Assembly (NCBI GenBank): GCA_021773395.1
Contig: JAJFKB010000024.1
Location: 282,741 to 346,740, forward strand
Length of the DNA: 64,000 bases
Direction: 5' to 3'
DNA from: Gammaproteobacteria bacterium
GTDB taxonomy: Bacteria > Pseudomonadota > Gammaproteobacteria > Pseudomonadales > IMCC2047
The notes under the pieces were generated by a model. The model ran no database searches and was not told where the DNA came from. It was given only the letters and a program-made list of their open reading frames with translations. Positions 36,814 to 46,409 of this stretch are shown in pieces. How positions within the stretch are numbered: the first letter of the stretch is position 1; every line of letters starts with the position of its first letter. The position numbers and the translations under genes were made by a program.

Positions 36814-37983
36814 CTAGCCGCCCACCATGCTAATCATCACGCCCGCAGCAACAGCTGAACCAATAACGCCAGCGACGTTGGGCCCCATGGCATGCATCAA
36901 CAGATAATTATTCGGGTTCGCCTCAAGCCCTACCTTGTTGGCCACACGAGCTGCCATAGGTACCGCCGATACACCCGCTGCTCCAATTAGCGGATTGATG
37001 GGGGTTTTGGAGATTTTATTCATCAGTTTCGCCATAATTACACCAGCGGCTGTACCGATGCAAAACGCTACCATTCCCAAGGACAAAATACCTAATGTTT
37101 TAAGGTCAAGGAACTTGTCGGCACTTAGCTTGGAACCCACCCCCAGCCCCAAAAAGATAGTTACAACGTTAATAAGTGCATTTTGCGTAGTATCACTCAA
37201 GCGATCAACCACACCACATTCACGCATCAGGTTACCGAAGCAAAACATACCCAATAGTGGTGCGGCACTGGGTAAAAACATGGCAACCAATATCAGTATA
37301 ACCAATGGAAATGTAATTTTTTCTCTGCGCGACACCTGGCGCAGTTGCTTCATCTCGATTTCACGCTCCGCTTTGGATGTGAGCGCACGCATAATGGGTG
37401 GCTGAATCATAGGCACCAGAGCCATATAAGAATAGGCCGCTACAGCAATCGCACCCAACAAATCAGGAGCCAACTTGCTGGATACAAAAATGGCCGTAGG
37501 GCCATCTGCACCACCGATAATACCAATGGCCGCTGCATCAGCAATCGAAAACTCAATAACACCGGTCACCGACAGAGCAACCGCACCCAGTACTGTCGCA
37601 AAAATACCAAATTGCGCAGCTGCACCGAGAAACAGCGTTTTTGGATTGGCCAGCAAAGGCCCAAAATCGGTCATGGCGCCCACACCCATAAAAATAACCA
37701 GTGGGAACACACCCGTGGCAATGCCTATATTGTAGATGTAATAGAGCATGCCGCCGGGAGAAAGCAGGTGCCCCAGGCTATCGTATAATGGTGCATCACT
37801 GAATCCGGCACCAGGGACGTTGACCAGAATGGCGCCAAAACCTATGGGAACAAGTAACAGTGGCTCAAAGCCCTTGCGAATAGCCAGAAACAGTAATAAC
37901 AGGCCAATCACCATCATAAAAATCTGACCGATACTAATCTGGCTTAGACCCGAATCCAGCCACAACCCAAGTAGTGGTTCCAT
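36814..37983 (-). CDS. oadB: Oxaloacetate decarboxylase, Na+-pump β subunit
   Basis: The membrane subunit that decarboxylates carboxybiotin and pumps two Na+ outward. The 389-residue protein has about 10 helices. Family motifs include [23 protein letters not shown] (split: [16 protein letters not shown] and LLANPK) and [16 protein letters not shown] with the essential aspartate near 173–190, then [18 protein letters not shown]. It is the last gene of oadGAB, 18 bases after oadA. Confidence 0.94.
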   Translation of the reverse strand: MEPLLGLWLDSGLSQISIGQIFMMVIGLLLLFLAIRKGFEPLLLVPIGFGAILVNVPGAGFSDAPLYDSLGHLLSPGGMLYYIYNIGIATGVFPLVIFMGVGAMTDFGPLLANPKTLFLGAAAQFGIFATVLGAVALSVTGVIEFSIADAAAIGIIGGADGPTAIFVSSKLAPDLLGAIAVAAYSYMALVPMIQPPIMRALTSKAEREIEMKQLRQVSRREKITFPLVILILVAMFLPSAAPLLGMFCFGNLMRECGVVDRLSDTTQNALINVVTIFLGLGVGSKLSADKFLDLKTLGILSLGMVAFCIGTAAGVIMAKLMNKISKTPINPLIGAAGVSAVPMAARVANKVGLEANPNNYLLMHAMGPNVAGVIGSAVAAGVMISMVGG

Positions 37984-38001
37984 ATAACTTACACCTGAAC
38001 T

Positions 38002-39786
38002 CTAGCCGAGTGTCAGCAGGTTATTGCCCACTGCTACACTATCACCAACCTTAACCAACACATCGACGACTGTGCCGGCACGTGCCGCTCTGACTTCAGT
38101 TTCCATTTTCATTGCTTCGAGAATAATGATCACATCACCCTGCTGCACATGATCACCGGGGCCAACGTTTACCTTAAATATATTTCCGGCTAACGGTGCA
38201 GTGATGGCTTCAACCTCACCCGCACCACCCGATGCTGGCGCTGCTGCAGCGGGCGCGGCCGACTGGATAGACTCAAGTTCGCCACCCTCAGCCACTTCCA
38301 CTACATATCGCTGTCCATTAACCGAGACGGTGTAAACTTCCGATCCGCCAGATTCTACTGAAGGTTGAGTCTGTGGCTGTAATTCGAGCCCCGTAGGCAC
38401 GGGTTCAAATGCCGATGGATTACCACGGTTTTTCAGAAATTTTAGACCAATTTGCGGAAATAACGCATAGGTCAGTACATCATCGACCAGGTTATCTGCC
38501 AGTTTAATCGACTCCTTGCTCGCCAGCGCCGTTAGCTCTTCAGTCAACTTTTCCAATTCCGGCTGCAATAAATCTGCAGGACGGCAAGTTATCGGCGCCG
38601 CTCCATCCAGCACTTTTTCCTGTAGCTCAGGATTCATCGGTGCAGGCGTCGCACCATATTCACCTTTCAATACCCCCGCTGTTTCCTTGGAAATAGATTT
38701 ATAGCGTTCGCCGGTTAAAACATTAATGACGGACTGTGTGCCCACAATTTGAGAAGTGGGCGTAACCAGCGGAATATATCCCAGATCCTTTCTCACACGA
38801 GGAATTTCCTCCAGCACCTCATCCAATTTGTCGGAGGCACCCTGCTCGCGCAGCTGGCCTTCCATATTGGTCAACATACCACCAGGTACCTGCGCCACTA
38901 ATATTCGCGAATCAATACCTCTTAGAGAGCCTTCAAATTTCGCATACTTTTTACGCACTTCGCGGAAGTAGGCGGCAATTTCCTCTAGCAGGATAATATC
39001 GAGCCCAGTATCATACTCTGTACCCTCGAATATCGCCACAACCGACTCAGTGGGTGAATGTCCATAGGTCATGCTCATGGACGAAATAGCTGTATCGACA
39101 TTATCAATACCTGCCTCGACACATTTCACAATAGTCGAGGTTGATAGCCCGGTAGTTGCATGGCACTGCATATGAATGGGAATATCCACCGTCTTTTTTA
39201 AACGGGTCACCAGCTCATAGCCCTCATATGGACGCAGCAATCCCGCCATATCCTTAATGGCAATCGAGTGGGCGCCCATATCCTCAAGCTGCCGCCCCAA
39301 ATCCACCCATAAATCCATAGAATGCACGGGGCTCACAGTATAGGAAATCGTACCCTGTGCATGCTTACCCTGTTTAATAACCGCTTTAACTGCCGTTTCC
39401 AGGTTGCGCATGTCGTTCATCGCATCAAATACACGAAATACATCGACGCCATTCACTGCGGCCCGCTCAACGAACTTCTCTACTACATCATCGGCATAGT
39501 GCCGATAACCCAAAATATTCTGTCCTCGAAACAACATCTGTTGTGGTGTATTAGGCATAACGGCTTTCAACTCACGAATTCGCTCCCAAGGATCCTCTCC
39601 CAGATAACGAATACATGAATCAAAGGTCGCCCCACCCCAAGACTCCAAGGACCAAAACCCTACCTTATCCAGTTTTTCTGCAATGGGTAACATATCATCC
39701 AAACGCAGTCTTGTTGCGAATAAAGACTGGTGCGCATCACGAAGTACAACATCGGTTATACCGAGCGGCTTTTTAACTTCACTCAT
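38002..39786 (-). CDS. oadA: Oxaloacetate decarboxylase α subunit, biotin-dependent
   Basis: The carboxyltransferase subunit that moves CO2 from oxaloacetate to biotin. I start at ATG 39786 ([20 protein letters not shown]) because AGGA lies upstream and the longer frame runs into the intergenic gap. About 594 residues. An HMGL-like TIM barrel at 1–280 has the metal site [11 protein letters not shown] near 11–21; a PYC-type conserved region follows to about 470. An Ala/Pro-rich linker leads to a biotin domain with EAMKMETEV and biotinyl-Lys at about 560. It lies between oadG and oadB. Confidence 0.95.
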   Translation of the reverse strand: MSEVKKPLGITDVVLRDAHQSLFATRLRLDDMLPIAEKLDKVGFWSLESWGGATFDSCIRYLGEDPWERIRELKAVMPNTPQQMLFRGQNILGYRHYADDVVEKFVERAAVNGVDVFRVFDAMNDMRNLETAVKAVIKQGKHAQGTISYTVSPVHSMDLWVDLGRQLEDMGAHSIAIKDMAGLLRPYEGYELVTRLKKTVDIPIHMQCHATTGLSTSTIVKCVEAGIDNVDTAISSMSMTYGHSPTESVVAIFEGTEYDTGLDIILLEEIAAYFREVRKKYAKFEGSLRGIDSRILVAQVPGGMLTNMEGQLREQGASDKLDEVLEEIPRVRKDLGYIPLVTPTSQIVGTQSVINVLTGERYKSISKETAGVLKGEYGATPAPMNPELQEKVLDGAAPITCRPADLLQPELEKLTEELTALASKESIKLADNLVDDVLTYALFPQIGLKFLKNRGNPSAFEPVPTGLELQPQTQPSVESGGSEVYTVSVNGQRYVVEVAEGGELESIQSAAPAAAAPASGGAGEVEAITAPLAGNIFKVNVGPGDHVQQGDVIIILEAMKMETEVRAARAGTVVDVLVKVGDSVAVGNNLLTLG

Positions 39787-39871
39787 GATTATTAGCGTCC
39801 TGATTGTTGGTTCTGTACTCAATTCTATTTTTGCGAAGTGACGACTCAAGCTCACCCAGCCTGATAACTCA

Positions 39872-40117
39872 CTACTTTTTTTTACGAGACCGGAATTGGT
39901 GTATAGCGACAGAAATTACGGCTGCCAGTTGTGTGTCCGATTGAGGCGCAGAGCTACTGGGTTGTAACAACGGCTCTATCTCCGGCTCGGGGAAAAGCTT
40001 AGCCACGATTTTTGACATCAACGTAGTACCGATGACCAATAACGTGAGGAACAAAAATACCATGCCCATCCCGTAAGCCATCAGCGTAAAACCTTGATTT
40101 AGTAGATTACCTGTCAA
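39872..40117 (-). CDS. oadG: Oxaloacetate decarboxylase γ subunit
   Basis: The small membrane anchor that assembles the α and β subunits. A single helix ([26 protein letters not shown]) is followed by a short Pro/Glu-rich region ([15 protein letters not shown]) and a basic end. I begin at a TTG at 40117, giving about 81 residues, because residues read from the other TTG at 40216 look non-coding for this family. No ATG fits and no ribosome site is clear, so the start is uncertain. It heads oadGAB. Confidence 0.78.
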   Translation of the reverse strand: MTGNLLNQGFTLMAYGMGMVFLFLTLLVIGTTLMSKIVAKLFPEPEIEPLLQPSSSAPQSDTQLAAVISVAIHQFRSRKKK

Positions 40118-40263
40118 AGTGATGCCTACTCTATCCCAATAAACATAATAACAACCTAACCTGCACCGCGACGTTAAGACAGACGATGAATTACCCTTTT
40201 TTACCGCTGCTGGCAATATACCTGCTGCTCAATGTCTATTCAACATAATCCACTCGTGAAATT

Positions 40264-40284
40264 ACCCCTGACAAATGCAGGGGT
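40264..40284 (-). terminator. Possible terminator after the AraC gene
   Basis: ACCCCTG (40264–40270) pairs with CAGGGGT (40278–40284) over seven bases with a 7-base loop. The minus-strand run after it is only TAATTT, so termination may be weak. Confidence 0.4.
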
Positions 40285-40359
40285 TACAACTAAAGCGATA
40301 AGGTTTATATGATAGCAACAAGGAGGAAAATTAAAACGATTTTATCGTTAATTTTACCG

Positions 40360-41391
40360 TTATTTTTTTAAAGTATCGGAGGGAGACTCACCAAATTTTT
40401 GCTTATACTCAACAGAAAATTTGCCCAATTGGGTAAAACCCCAGGCAAGCGCAATCTCCGTGACATTCCGATTTGCCATATCGGAACCTTTCAAATCAAG
40501 GTGCACTCGCTCCATACGTACGGACTTAAGATACTTCATCGGCGAAGTACCCTTATGCCGCTTAAACCCTTCCAACAACGTTCTTCCACTCACTCCAGAC
40601 ATATCAACAAGCTGCGTCAAGGTGATCGGCTCCGCACAATGCTCATTAATATAGTCTTCAACACGATGTACATAATGTGGCGCAGCCACTGGCGTTCTCG
40701 ATGCCAACTCCTGAGAGTAGTTGTTTGGCTGCGCGTTTAGCAGTACCCACATCAACATTTGCTCATACTGGGCATAACCTAACGGCGCATTGTTGAGCAA
40801 AGACTGCTCATTCTCCAGCTCGGCAACCAACCATTGCACCATATGCCAAAGTGAGGCGCTCGCAGGAGAATTAAGGTCAACAGCCACTTCAAAATCTAGC
40901 GGCCTTTGTAGGTCGCACCCTAGCATCTTGCTAAGGAAGCGCTCTAAAGCTAATCGATTAATTTTGATCAGTAATTTGGAGCACTCCGCATTCCATCGCG
41001 TAGAAAATTTCTGATAAGGACTCGCCACCACACCGGATCCGGTATTGGTGACAACTTTAACGTCGCCATAGCTAGTTTCCGAAACGCCCGATAGCGGCAC
41101 CTCGATGAGGAAAAAACCCAGCTGATCAACATTGACGCTTGCTTCCGTGCCATAACGGAGATAATTGACGGAAATATCGGACAGGGGGGCATGATGAAAT
41201 ACGGCTCTATGCACCCCTTTGGAACTGCTTAATACTTTACAATGATGAGGCAGCAGCACACTCCCTATATGTGCACTTAACTCCTCAAAATCATCCGTTT
41301 TGCAAAGCATACGGCTTTGCAACGGATTTGAGTCAAACAGTGAACAACCTGTCGAGTTTTGTCCAGCGGTTGAGAAACGAGGATATTCCAT
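40360..41391 (-). CDS. AraC/XylS-family transcriptional regulator
   Basis: A 343-residue activator-type protein. Residues about 25–215 form an effector-binding region of the AraC_binding_2 type, seen in XylS- and FeaR-like regulators of aromatic catabolism. The C-terminus has both helix-turn-helix motifs: ITLTQLVDMSGVSGRTLLEG near 255–274 and NVTEIALAWGFTQLGKFSVEYKQ near 304–326, ending in the usual KFGESPSD. It lies downstream of the MFS gene on the same strand. Three promoters in the island share a box spaced like an XylS site (TGCC…ATAG overlapping the -35), which makes this gene the leading candidate to bind it. The effector is unknown. Confidence 0.88.
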   Translation of the reverse strand: MEYPRFSTAGQNSTGCSLFDSNPLQSRMLCKTDDFEELSAHIGSVLLPHHCKVLSSSKGVHRAVFHHAPLSDISVNYLRYGTEASVNVDQLGFFLIEVPLSGVSETSYGDVKVVTNTGSGVVASPYQKFSTRWNAECSKLLIKINRLALERFLSKMLGCDLQRPLDFEVAVDLNSPASASLWHMVQWLVAELENEQSLLNNAPLGYAQYEQMLMWVLLNAQPNNYSQELASRTPVAAPHYVHRVEDYINEHCAEPITLTQLVDMSGVSGRTLLEGFKRHKGTSPMKYLKSVRMERVHLDLKGSDMANRNVTEIALAWGFTQLGKFSVEYKQKFGESPSDTLKK

Positions 41392-41549
41392 CTTATCTAA
41401 TTCACGCGACCCCTAAAGACCTAAGCAGATGGTATATCCTATATTTCCTGTAAAGTCAACTTCGAACACTCCAAAAAAAATCTTAACCATTTGTTTTTAA
41501 TGATTTTTTTCGATCTCAATTTACTTTGACACCAAACAACACCAGAGAT

Positions 41550-42890
41550 TTATACCTCTTGCAGTTTCTCAATGGTGGCCCGAAATGACTTTAATCCCCG
41601 CGCCATGAGCAGCACCGCAATCAGGGCTGATCCACAAGCAACCATAGCCATGGAAAAACCAACCGCCTTTTCATCCTGAAATAGATAATCGGTCGATAAC
41701 GCTACCAAAGTCGCACCACCGGTAATACCTAACAGATTCATAAACAGGAAAAATAGCGCCGTCACCTGCGCCCGCATTTGGTTAGGCGCCATAAGCTGCA
41801 ACGCTGCGGCTGAGGTGGCCATGGGGAAACTGGCAAAATAAAGTGCTATACCTAATACCACTAAGGTAGAAGTGAGCGATGGCATAAAAGGAAATAATGC
41901 GGCGGGAACAATTGCTCCCAAACCACCAACTACGCCGGCCAGCATCGCCGCATCAGCTCTGCCGCGTTTGGTAAAGAAATCAATAAGCCAGCCACTACTT
42001 AGCACACCACCAACATTACATACCAACACCAGAGTTCCCAAATAGATACCCACATCGCGAGTGGTGAGTTCGTAATTGCGCAACAGGAAAGCCGGCGCCC
42101 ACGACATCAGTGCATAGAGCACCAAAGCAAGCAGCCCAAAACCCAAATAATGTGCCGAAAAAGCGCCTTTATTTTTACCAATATAAGCGAAAACATCCTT
42201 GATAGCATAACCACTATCACCTTCAACGACCCCTTTACGCTCAGGATCTTTTACAGTCAAATAAAACAGTGCCGCGACAATCAATCCAGGCAGCCCGACT
42301 ATAAAAAACGTCATTTGCCAAGGCTTGATAGTGCCAATGATCGGCACTTCAACAATACCAATTTTGCTCACCATTTCAATGGCGACACCACCGATGATAT
42401 AAGCCAATCCTGCGCCCAGAAAGGAACCCATCGAGTAAACGCCAAGCGCCAGGCCCAGCTTGGATTTTGGGAACGCATCAGTAATCATCGAGTAAGCCGC
42501 CGGAGAGAGTGCCGCCTCACCGACACCCACGCCCATTCTCGCGGCGAAGAGTTGCCAGAAGTTTTTTGCGGTACCGCAAACCGCGGTCGCCACACTCCAG
42601 ACTGCAATACCAATTGCAATAATAACCGGTCTTGATTTGGTATCTGCCAGTCGTGCTATAGGCAATCCCATCACCGCATAAAAAATCGCGAATGCCAGGC
42701 CGTGGATCAGACTAAACTGCGTATCAGATATCTCCAAATCAGCTCGAATCGGTTCGATCAATAACGCCACTATTTGCCGGTCAACAAAGGAAAACAGATA
42801 AGCGATCATACAAAGTACTACCATGTACCAGGCAGTACCCATCGACTTCGGTTGTTGTTCGACGCTATTTTCTATATCCACAGTTGCCAT
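41550..42890 (-). CDS. MFS transporter, spinster-like
   Basis: A 446-residue major facilitator protein with 12 predicted helices. Family motifs are FVDRQIVALLIEPIRADLEI (about 34–53), GLPIARLADTKSRP (the loop 2–3 motif, about 75–88) and GVGVGEAALSPAAYSMITDAF (about 115–135). Bacterial spinster-like members move organic acids or lipophilic molecules. It lies 33 bases after the 2-oxo acid decarboxylase gene and has a good AGGA site, so the two are probably co-transcribed. It would import a substrate or export a product; direction is not shown. Confidence 0.85.
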   Translation of the reverse strand: MATVDIENSVEQQPKSMGTAWYMVVLCMIAYLFSFVDRQIVALLIEPIRADLEISDTQFSLIHGLAFAIFYAVMGLPIARLADTKSRPVIIAIGIAVWSVATAVCGTAKNFWQLFAARMGVGVGEAALSPAAYSMITDAFPKSKLGLALGVYSMGSFLGAGLAYIIGGVAIEMVSKIGIVEVPIIGTIKPWQMTFFIVGLPGLIVAALFYLTVKDPERKGVVEGDSGYAIKDVFAYIGKNKGAFSAHYLGFGLLALVLYALMSWAPAFLLRNYELTTRDVGIYLGTLVLVCNVGGVLSSGWLIDFFTKRGRADAAMLAGVVGGLGAIVPAALFPFMPSLTSTLVVLGIALYFASFPMATSAAALQLMAPNQMRAQVTALFFLFMNLLGITGGATLVALSTDYLFQDEKAVGFSMAMVACGSALIAVLLMARGLKSFRATIEKLQEV

Positions 42891-42923
42891 TTTTTTTCCT
42901 CTCAGCTATTCGCTGTTTTATTG

Positions 42924-44579
42924 TTATTTACCGCGCAGAGTTTCGCTCATCAAGGTAAACGCCTCTGACGCATCCCAGGGATCCACATGGACTTCAATAA
43001 CCAGGGCACCTGGACCCTGATAGTTTTCCGCAATCGCCAAAGCATTTTCCAGATCACCTTCAGTATGAACATCGATACCCTGACCGCCAAAGGCTTCTGG
43101 CAGCTTATGGTATTTCCAGTCGGCAATATCGTTAAAGGGGCCATCATGTATCAGACGCTCCGCAGTATAACCCTTATTATTCACAACAAAAATAATCGGT
43201 GCTTTGCCGTAGCGCGCCATACTGGAAAGCTCCTGCGCCGTCATTTGGAATGACCCATCTCCCTCCAGGGCGATTACACGCTGACTATCATTTGCAGCAA
43301 AGCAGGCCCCCAACGAGGCACCAAAGCCCATTCCGATAGATGCCCAATAGCAGGAGGCCACATAGGTCACCCCCTCGGGTAATTGCAGATGACTCGAGTT
43401 AATCGCACAACCCGCATCCGCACAGAGAATGTCGCCTGCTTTAACAAAATGAGCGATCCGGTCATAAAAACGTTTATTGCTCATCGGCTCATCGTTTTTC
43501 GGCTCATAAGCAACGCTGGGTTTATGCGAAAAACCTTGTTGTGGCTGCCCCTGTTCCTGCTCGAATTTATCCGGCAACTCTTCCAGCAACGCTTCGATAA
43601 AATCGGCAACCCTTACCTGTTCAAACTGCTTGTCAGCCAGAATCACCTGATCTTCCAAAACCTGTATCATTTGCTGATCACTAAGCTTTGCAGTAAAGCC
43701 TCCTAAATTAAAATCCGAGGGGACCGCGCCTAAAAAGATAACGTTATCCGCTGACTCAACGAAATCCTTCACCGGCTGCAAACTACCTGCTCCCTGATAC
43801 AATCCAATACATTCCGGCATATGCTCTATAAAGTCAGCCTTACCGATAAACATGGTCCCACAGGGAAGGCCCTTACGTTTAATCAGATCAATCACCCTAT
43901 TCTGAAGATTCGATCGATGAATTTCGTGCCCAGGTAGTATGACGGTTCTTGCACCCTTCATAATTCGATCGACAACCAACTCGACCGACTCTTTCAAAGA
44001 GGACTTATCACTAACAGCTGCAGTCGTTACCAATGGCTCAGGCAAGCCACAAGCCGTTGTTTGAATATCCCTTGGAAGCTCAAGATATACCGGCCTTTTC
44101 TCCGCCAGGCAGATCTGTAACGCTTCATCAATATCCTGAGTTGCCGTCGCTGGATTATCAAGCAATTTGGTGTGGATCGTTACCTGTTCAAAGATTTTCA
44201 TCGAGGCTTCGTACCTATTGGGCAGCGTGTGGTGCAAAATTGGCTGCGTCCGATAGGATTCAGTTTCCGGTCCACCCGATATAAAAACGACCGGCACCCG
44301 CTCGGCAAGTGCTCCAGCAGCCGCATTAACAAAACTGAACGCTCCCGGACCATAGGTCGCTGCAACCGCTCCGAGCCCATTAATACGCGCATACCCATCC
44401 GCAGCATAACCTGCATTCAGCTCATTACAGGCCGCAACATGCTCTATACCACTACCTTCCATTTTCTGAAAGAAGGGCAGAATGAAATCTCCCGGAATAC
44501 CAAAAATATGGTTCACTCCCAATGACTTCAACCGCATCAACAAATAGTCTGAAACTGTTATATTTCTATCGTTTGTCAT
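42924..44579 (-). CDS. ThDP-dependent 2-oxo acid decarboxylase (pyruvate/phenylpyruvate decarboxylase family)
   Basis: A 551-residue thiamine-diphosphate enzyme that turns a 2-oxo acid into an aldehyde one carbon shorter. The catalytic Glu is E53 (CNELNAGYAADGYAR) and a His-His pair lies at 116–117 (ILHHTLPN), as in pyruvate decarboxylases; the ThDP motif is GDGSFQMTAQELSSMARYGK … NNKGYT. Pyruvate, phenylpyruvate, indolepyruvate and benzoylformate are all possible substrates. GAGGTAA precedes the ATG. A hairpin lies between it and the upstream aldehyde dehydrogenase, so it may be partly independent. The dehydrogenase is the natural next step for its aldehyde product. Confidence 0.87.
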   Translation of the reverse strand: MTNDRNITVSDYLLMRLKSLGVNHIFGIPGDFILPFFQKMEGSGIEHVAACNELNAGYAADGYARINGLGAVAATYGPGAFSFVNAAAGALAERVPVVFISGGPETESYRTQPILHHTLPNRYEASMKIFEQVTIHTKLLDNPATATQDIDEALQICLAEKRPVYLELPRDIQTTACGLPEPLVTTAAVSDKSSLKESVELVVDRIMKGARTVILPGHEIHRSNLQNRVIDLIKRKGLPCGTMFIGKADFIEHMPECIGLYQGAGSLQPVKDFVESADNVIFLGAVPSDFNLGGFTAKLSDQQMIQVLEDQVILADKQFEQVRVADFIEALLEELPDKFEQEQGQPQQGFSHKPSVAYEPKNDEPMSNKRFYDRIAHFVKAGDILCADAGCAINSSHLQLPEGVTYVASCYWASIGMGFGASLGACFAANDSQRVIALEGDGSFQMTAQELSSMARYGKAPIIFVVNNKGYTAERLIHDGPFNDIADWKYHKLPEAFGGQGIDVHTEGDLENALAIAENYQGPGALVIEVHVDPWDASEAFTLMSETLRGK

Positions 44580-44629
44580 TTACTATTACCTCGAAACCCA
44601 CCAGATATACTAAAGAGCTTTTTCATTCC

Positions 44630-44663
44630 AAAGAGAAATGGGCCTAATGGCCCACTTCTCTTT
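44630..44663 (-). terminator. Hairpin between aldehyde dehydrogenase and decarboxylase genes
   Basis: AAAGAGAA plus TGGGCC (44630–44644) pairs with GGCCCA plus TTCTCTTT (44649–44663), with one mismatch and a TAAT loop. The stem has 14 pairs. T-runs are short on both strands. It may terminate or attenuate aldehyde dehydrogenase transcripts before the decarboxylase gene. Confidence 0.6.
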
Positions 44664-44698
44664 TAACTACATCTTCTAACTTTAAATTATCTGTTCGA

Positions 44699-46138
44699 TT
44701 AAACCTTAGGATTATTAACCGTAATCCACTTCCATTCTGTCAGCACATCCAGTTCCGCTTCGGTACCTTCGCGACCGAATCCGCTTAAACCGGCACCCCC
44801 AAAAGGTGGGTTAGGTTCATCCTGAATCGTTGGACGGTTAATATGCACCGCACCAGATTCTGCTTGCTGCGCCATGGAAAGCGCTTTCTCAATATCACGC
44901 GTGAATATGGAAAAGCTCAAACCGTAATCGGTATCATTTGCCTTATCCATAGCTTCCTGGATCGTGTCAAAGGTATAAAGGCTGGTTACGGGACCGAAGG
45001 TTTCATTTCGGCAAACCTCCATGCTTTCATTGACTCCGCGTAAAATGGTCGGTTTGCAACGATTACCCTCCCAGTCTCCTCCAGCCAGTAATTCAGCGCC
45101 CTGCTGTTTCGCTTGTTCAATGTGTGTGCGCACGCGATCACGTTGTTTTTCACTAATAATGGGACCAACAAAGGCATCCGGCGACCGCAAGTCACCTAAA
45201 CTAACCTGACCCGCTGCAGCCACAAATTTCTCGGTAAACTCTTCCGCTATTCCTCTTTGCAGCAGAATTCGACTTGACGCCATACAAGCCTGACCCTGGA
45301 AGAAGAAAATACCAAAAACCGCCGCCTGGACGGCCGCATCAATATCCGCATCATCCAGCACAATCAGGGGGCTCTTACCGCCCAGCTCCAGAGTGATCGG
45401 CTTGAGGTCTTTGGCCGCCAGCTGAGCGACGTGCTTGCCGACTACAGGGGAACCACAGAAAGTTATCGAGCGGACTTTTTTGTGCGAAGTCAGCACATCA
45501 CCAATTTCAAATGGATTCCCGGTCACTACATTAAACAACCCATCTGGCACTCCCGCTTCATGTAATATTTCAGCAAACTTAATCGAAACCTGGGACGAAA
45601 ATTCAGATGGCATATGAACCACGGCATTACCGCAGGCAAGCGGCATTGCGCATTGCTTGGTGACTTTCAACAGTGGCACATTAAAGGGTGAAATGGCCGC
45701 AACTACGCCTACAGGAGAACGCACTGCCATGCTGAACACATCCGGTGACTCCGAAGGAATTACCTCTCCGCGGATGCGGCGGGGCACGCTGGCAATAGCA
45801 CGTAGCGCATTGATGCAATAATTAACCTCAAACTGCGCCTTAAATAATGGCGATCCAACTTCATCAACAAGTATATCAAGAAATTCCTGACTATCACGCT
45901 CAACCAGCTCAGCCGCCTTCATAAACCAAAGTTCTCTCTGATGCGCGAGCAAGCCCTTATTCGCTTTAAATGCGACTAATGCTGTTTCCACCGCCTTGTT
46001 GACATCTTCTGGCGTGGCGCTGGCAATGCGCGAATACAGCGAATCATCAACTGGATTAAAATCGTCAAGATACATTCCAGAGGAAGGTGCAACCCACTCG
46101 CCACCAATCCATAATTCGGTCTGTTTAACATCGGTCAT
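44699..46138 (-). CDS. Aldehyde dehydrogenase with altered cofactor motif
   Basis: A 479-residue NAD(P)-dependent aldehyde dehydrogenase. The base Glu is E251 (LELGGKSP), the nucleophile Cys is C285 (FFFQGQACMASSR), and the oxyanion Asn is in SPFNVPLL. The usual KPSE lysine, which contacts the cofactor ribose, is replaced: GNAVVHMPSE at about 171–180 has Met. Overall it resembles benzaldehyde/salicylaldehyde-type dehydrogenases. AGGAGG precedes the ATG, and an AraC-type box with a -10 lies at 46268–46316. It starts a unit leading to the decarboxylase and MFS genes. The aldehyde substrate is unknown. Confidence 0.9.
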   Translation of the reverse strand: MTDVKQTELWIGGEWVAPSSGMYLDDFNPVDDSLYSRIASATPEDVNKAVETALVAFKANKGLLAHQRELWFMKAAELVERDSQEFLDILVDEVGSPLFKAQFEVNYCINALRAIASVPRRIRGEVIPSESPDVFSMAVRSPVGVVAAISPFNVPLLKVTKQCAMPLACGNAVVHMPSEFSSQVSIKFAEILHEAGVPDGLFNVVTGNPFEIGDVLTSHKKVRSITFCGSPVVGKHVAQLAAKDLKPITLELGGKSPLIVLDDADIDAAVQAAVFGIFFFQGQACMASSRILLQRGIAEEFTEKFVAAAGQVSLGDLRSPDAFVGPIISEKQRDRVRTHIEQAKQQGAELLAGGDWEGNRCKPTILRGVNESMEVCRNETFGPVTSLYTFDTIQEAMDKANDTDYGLSFSIFTRDIEKALSMAQQAESGAVHINRPTIQDEPNPPFGGAGLSGFGREGTEAELDVLTEWKWITVNNPKV

Positions 46139-46267
46139 TGAAATAGCCTCCTAAAATAGAAATTCTGTTTGCCCGTCGAAACCATATAGTCTTTCAAAGT
46201 AAAACAAGCTGGCGCTGATGCTCCTGCCCCTAACTTTATTAAACAGGAGTAGTTACCCAGGATAGCT

Positions 46268-46316
46268 ATTAAAAAGTAAAGGGGGAATGGCGTCTATCCC
46301 ATAATGGCAGCGATTT
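46268..46316 (-). promoter_or_regulatory. AraC-type box and -10, aldehyde dehydrogenase promoter
   Basis: On the minus strand: AAATCGCTGCCAT, TATGGG, ATAG (46294–46316), then 20 bases and TTTAAT (46268–46273). The first 17 fixed positions are identical to the box before the hydroxyacyl-CoA dehydrogenase gene. The ATAG overlaps the -35 position. Confidence 0.6.
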
Positions 46317-46409
46317 GTGAACAGCCATCAATCCTTAGTTAAAGGCCTATTGTCTCCCTAATACTTAATTATTGTCCAGTTACCGCTTCAGGCGGTCTAC
46401 AGGTACTCA

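Noticed and set aside
42150-42635. A 161-codon plus-strand frame inside the MFS gene region
   Set aside because: It is antisense to a clear transporter gene and has no recognisable protein features or ribosome site.
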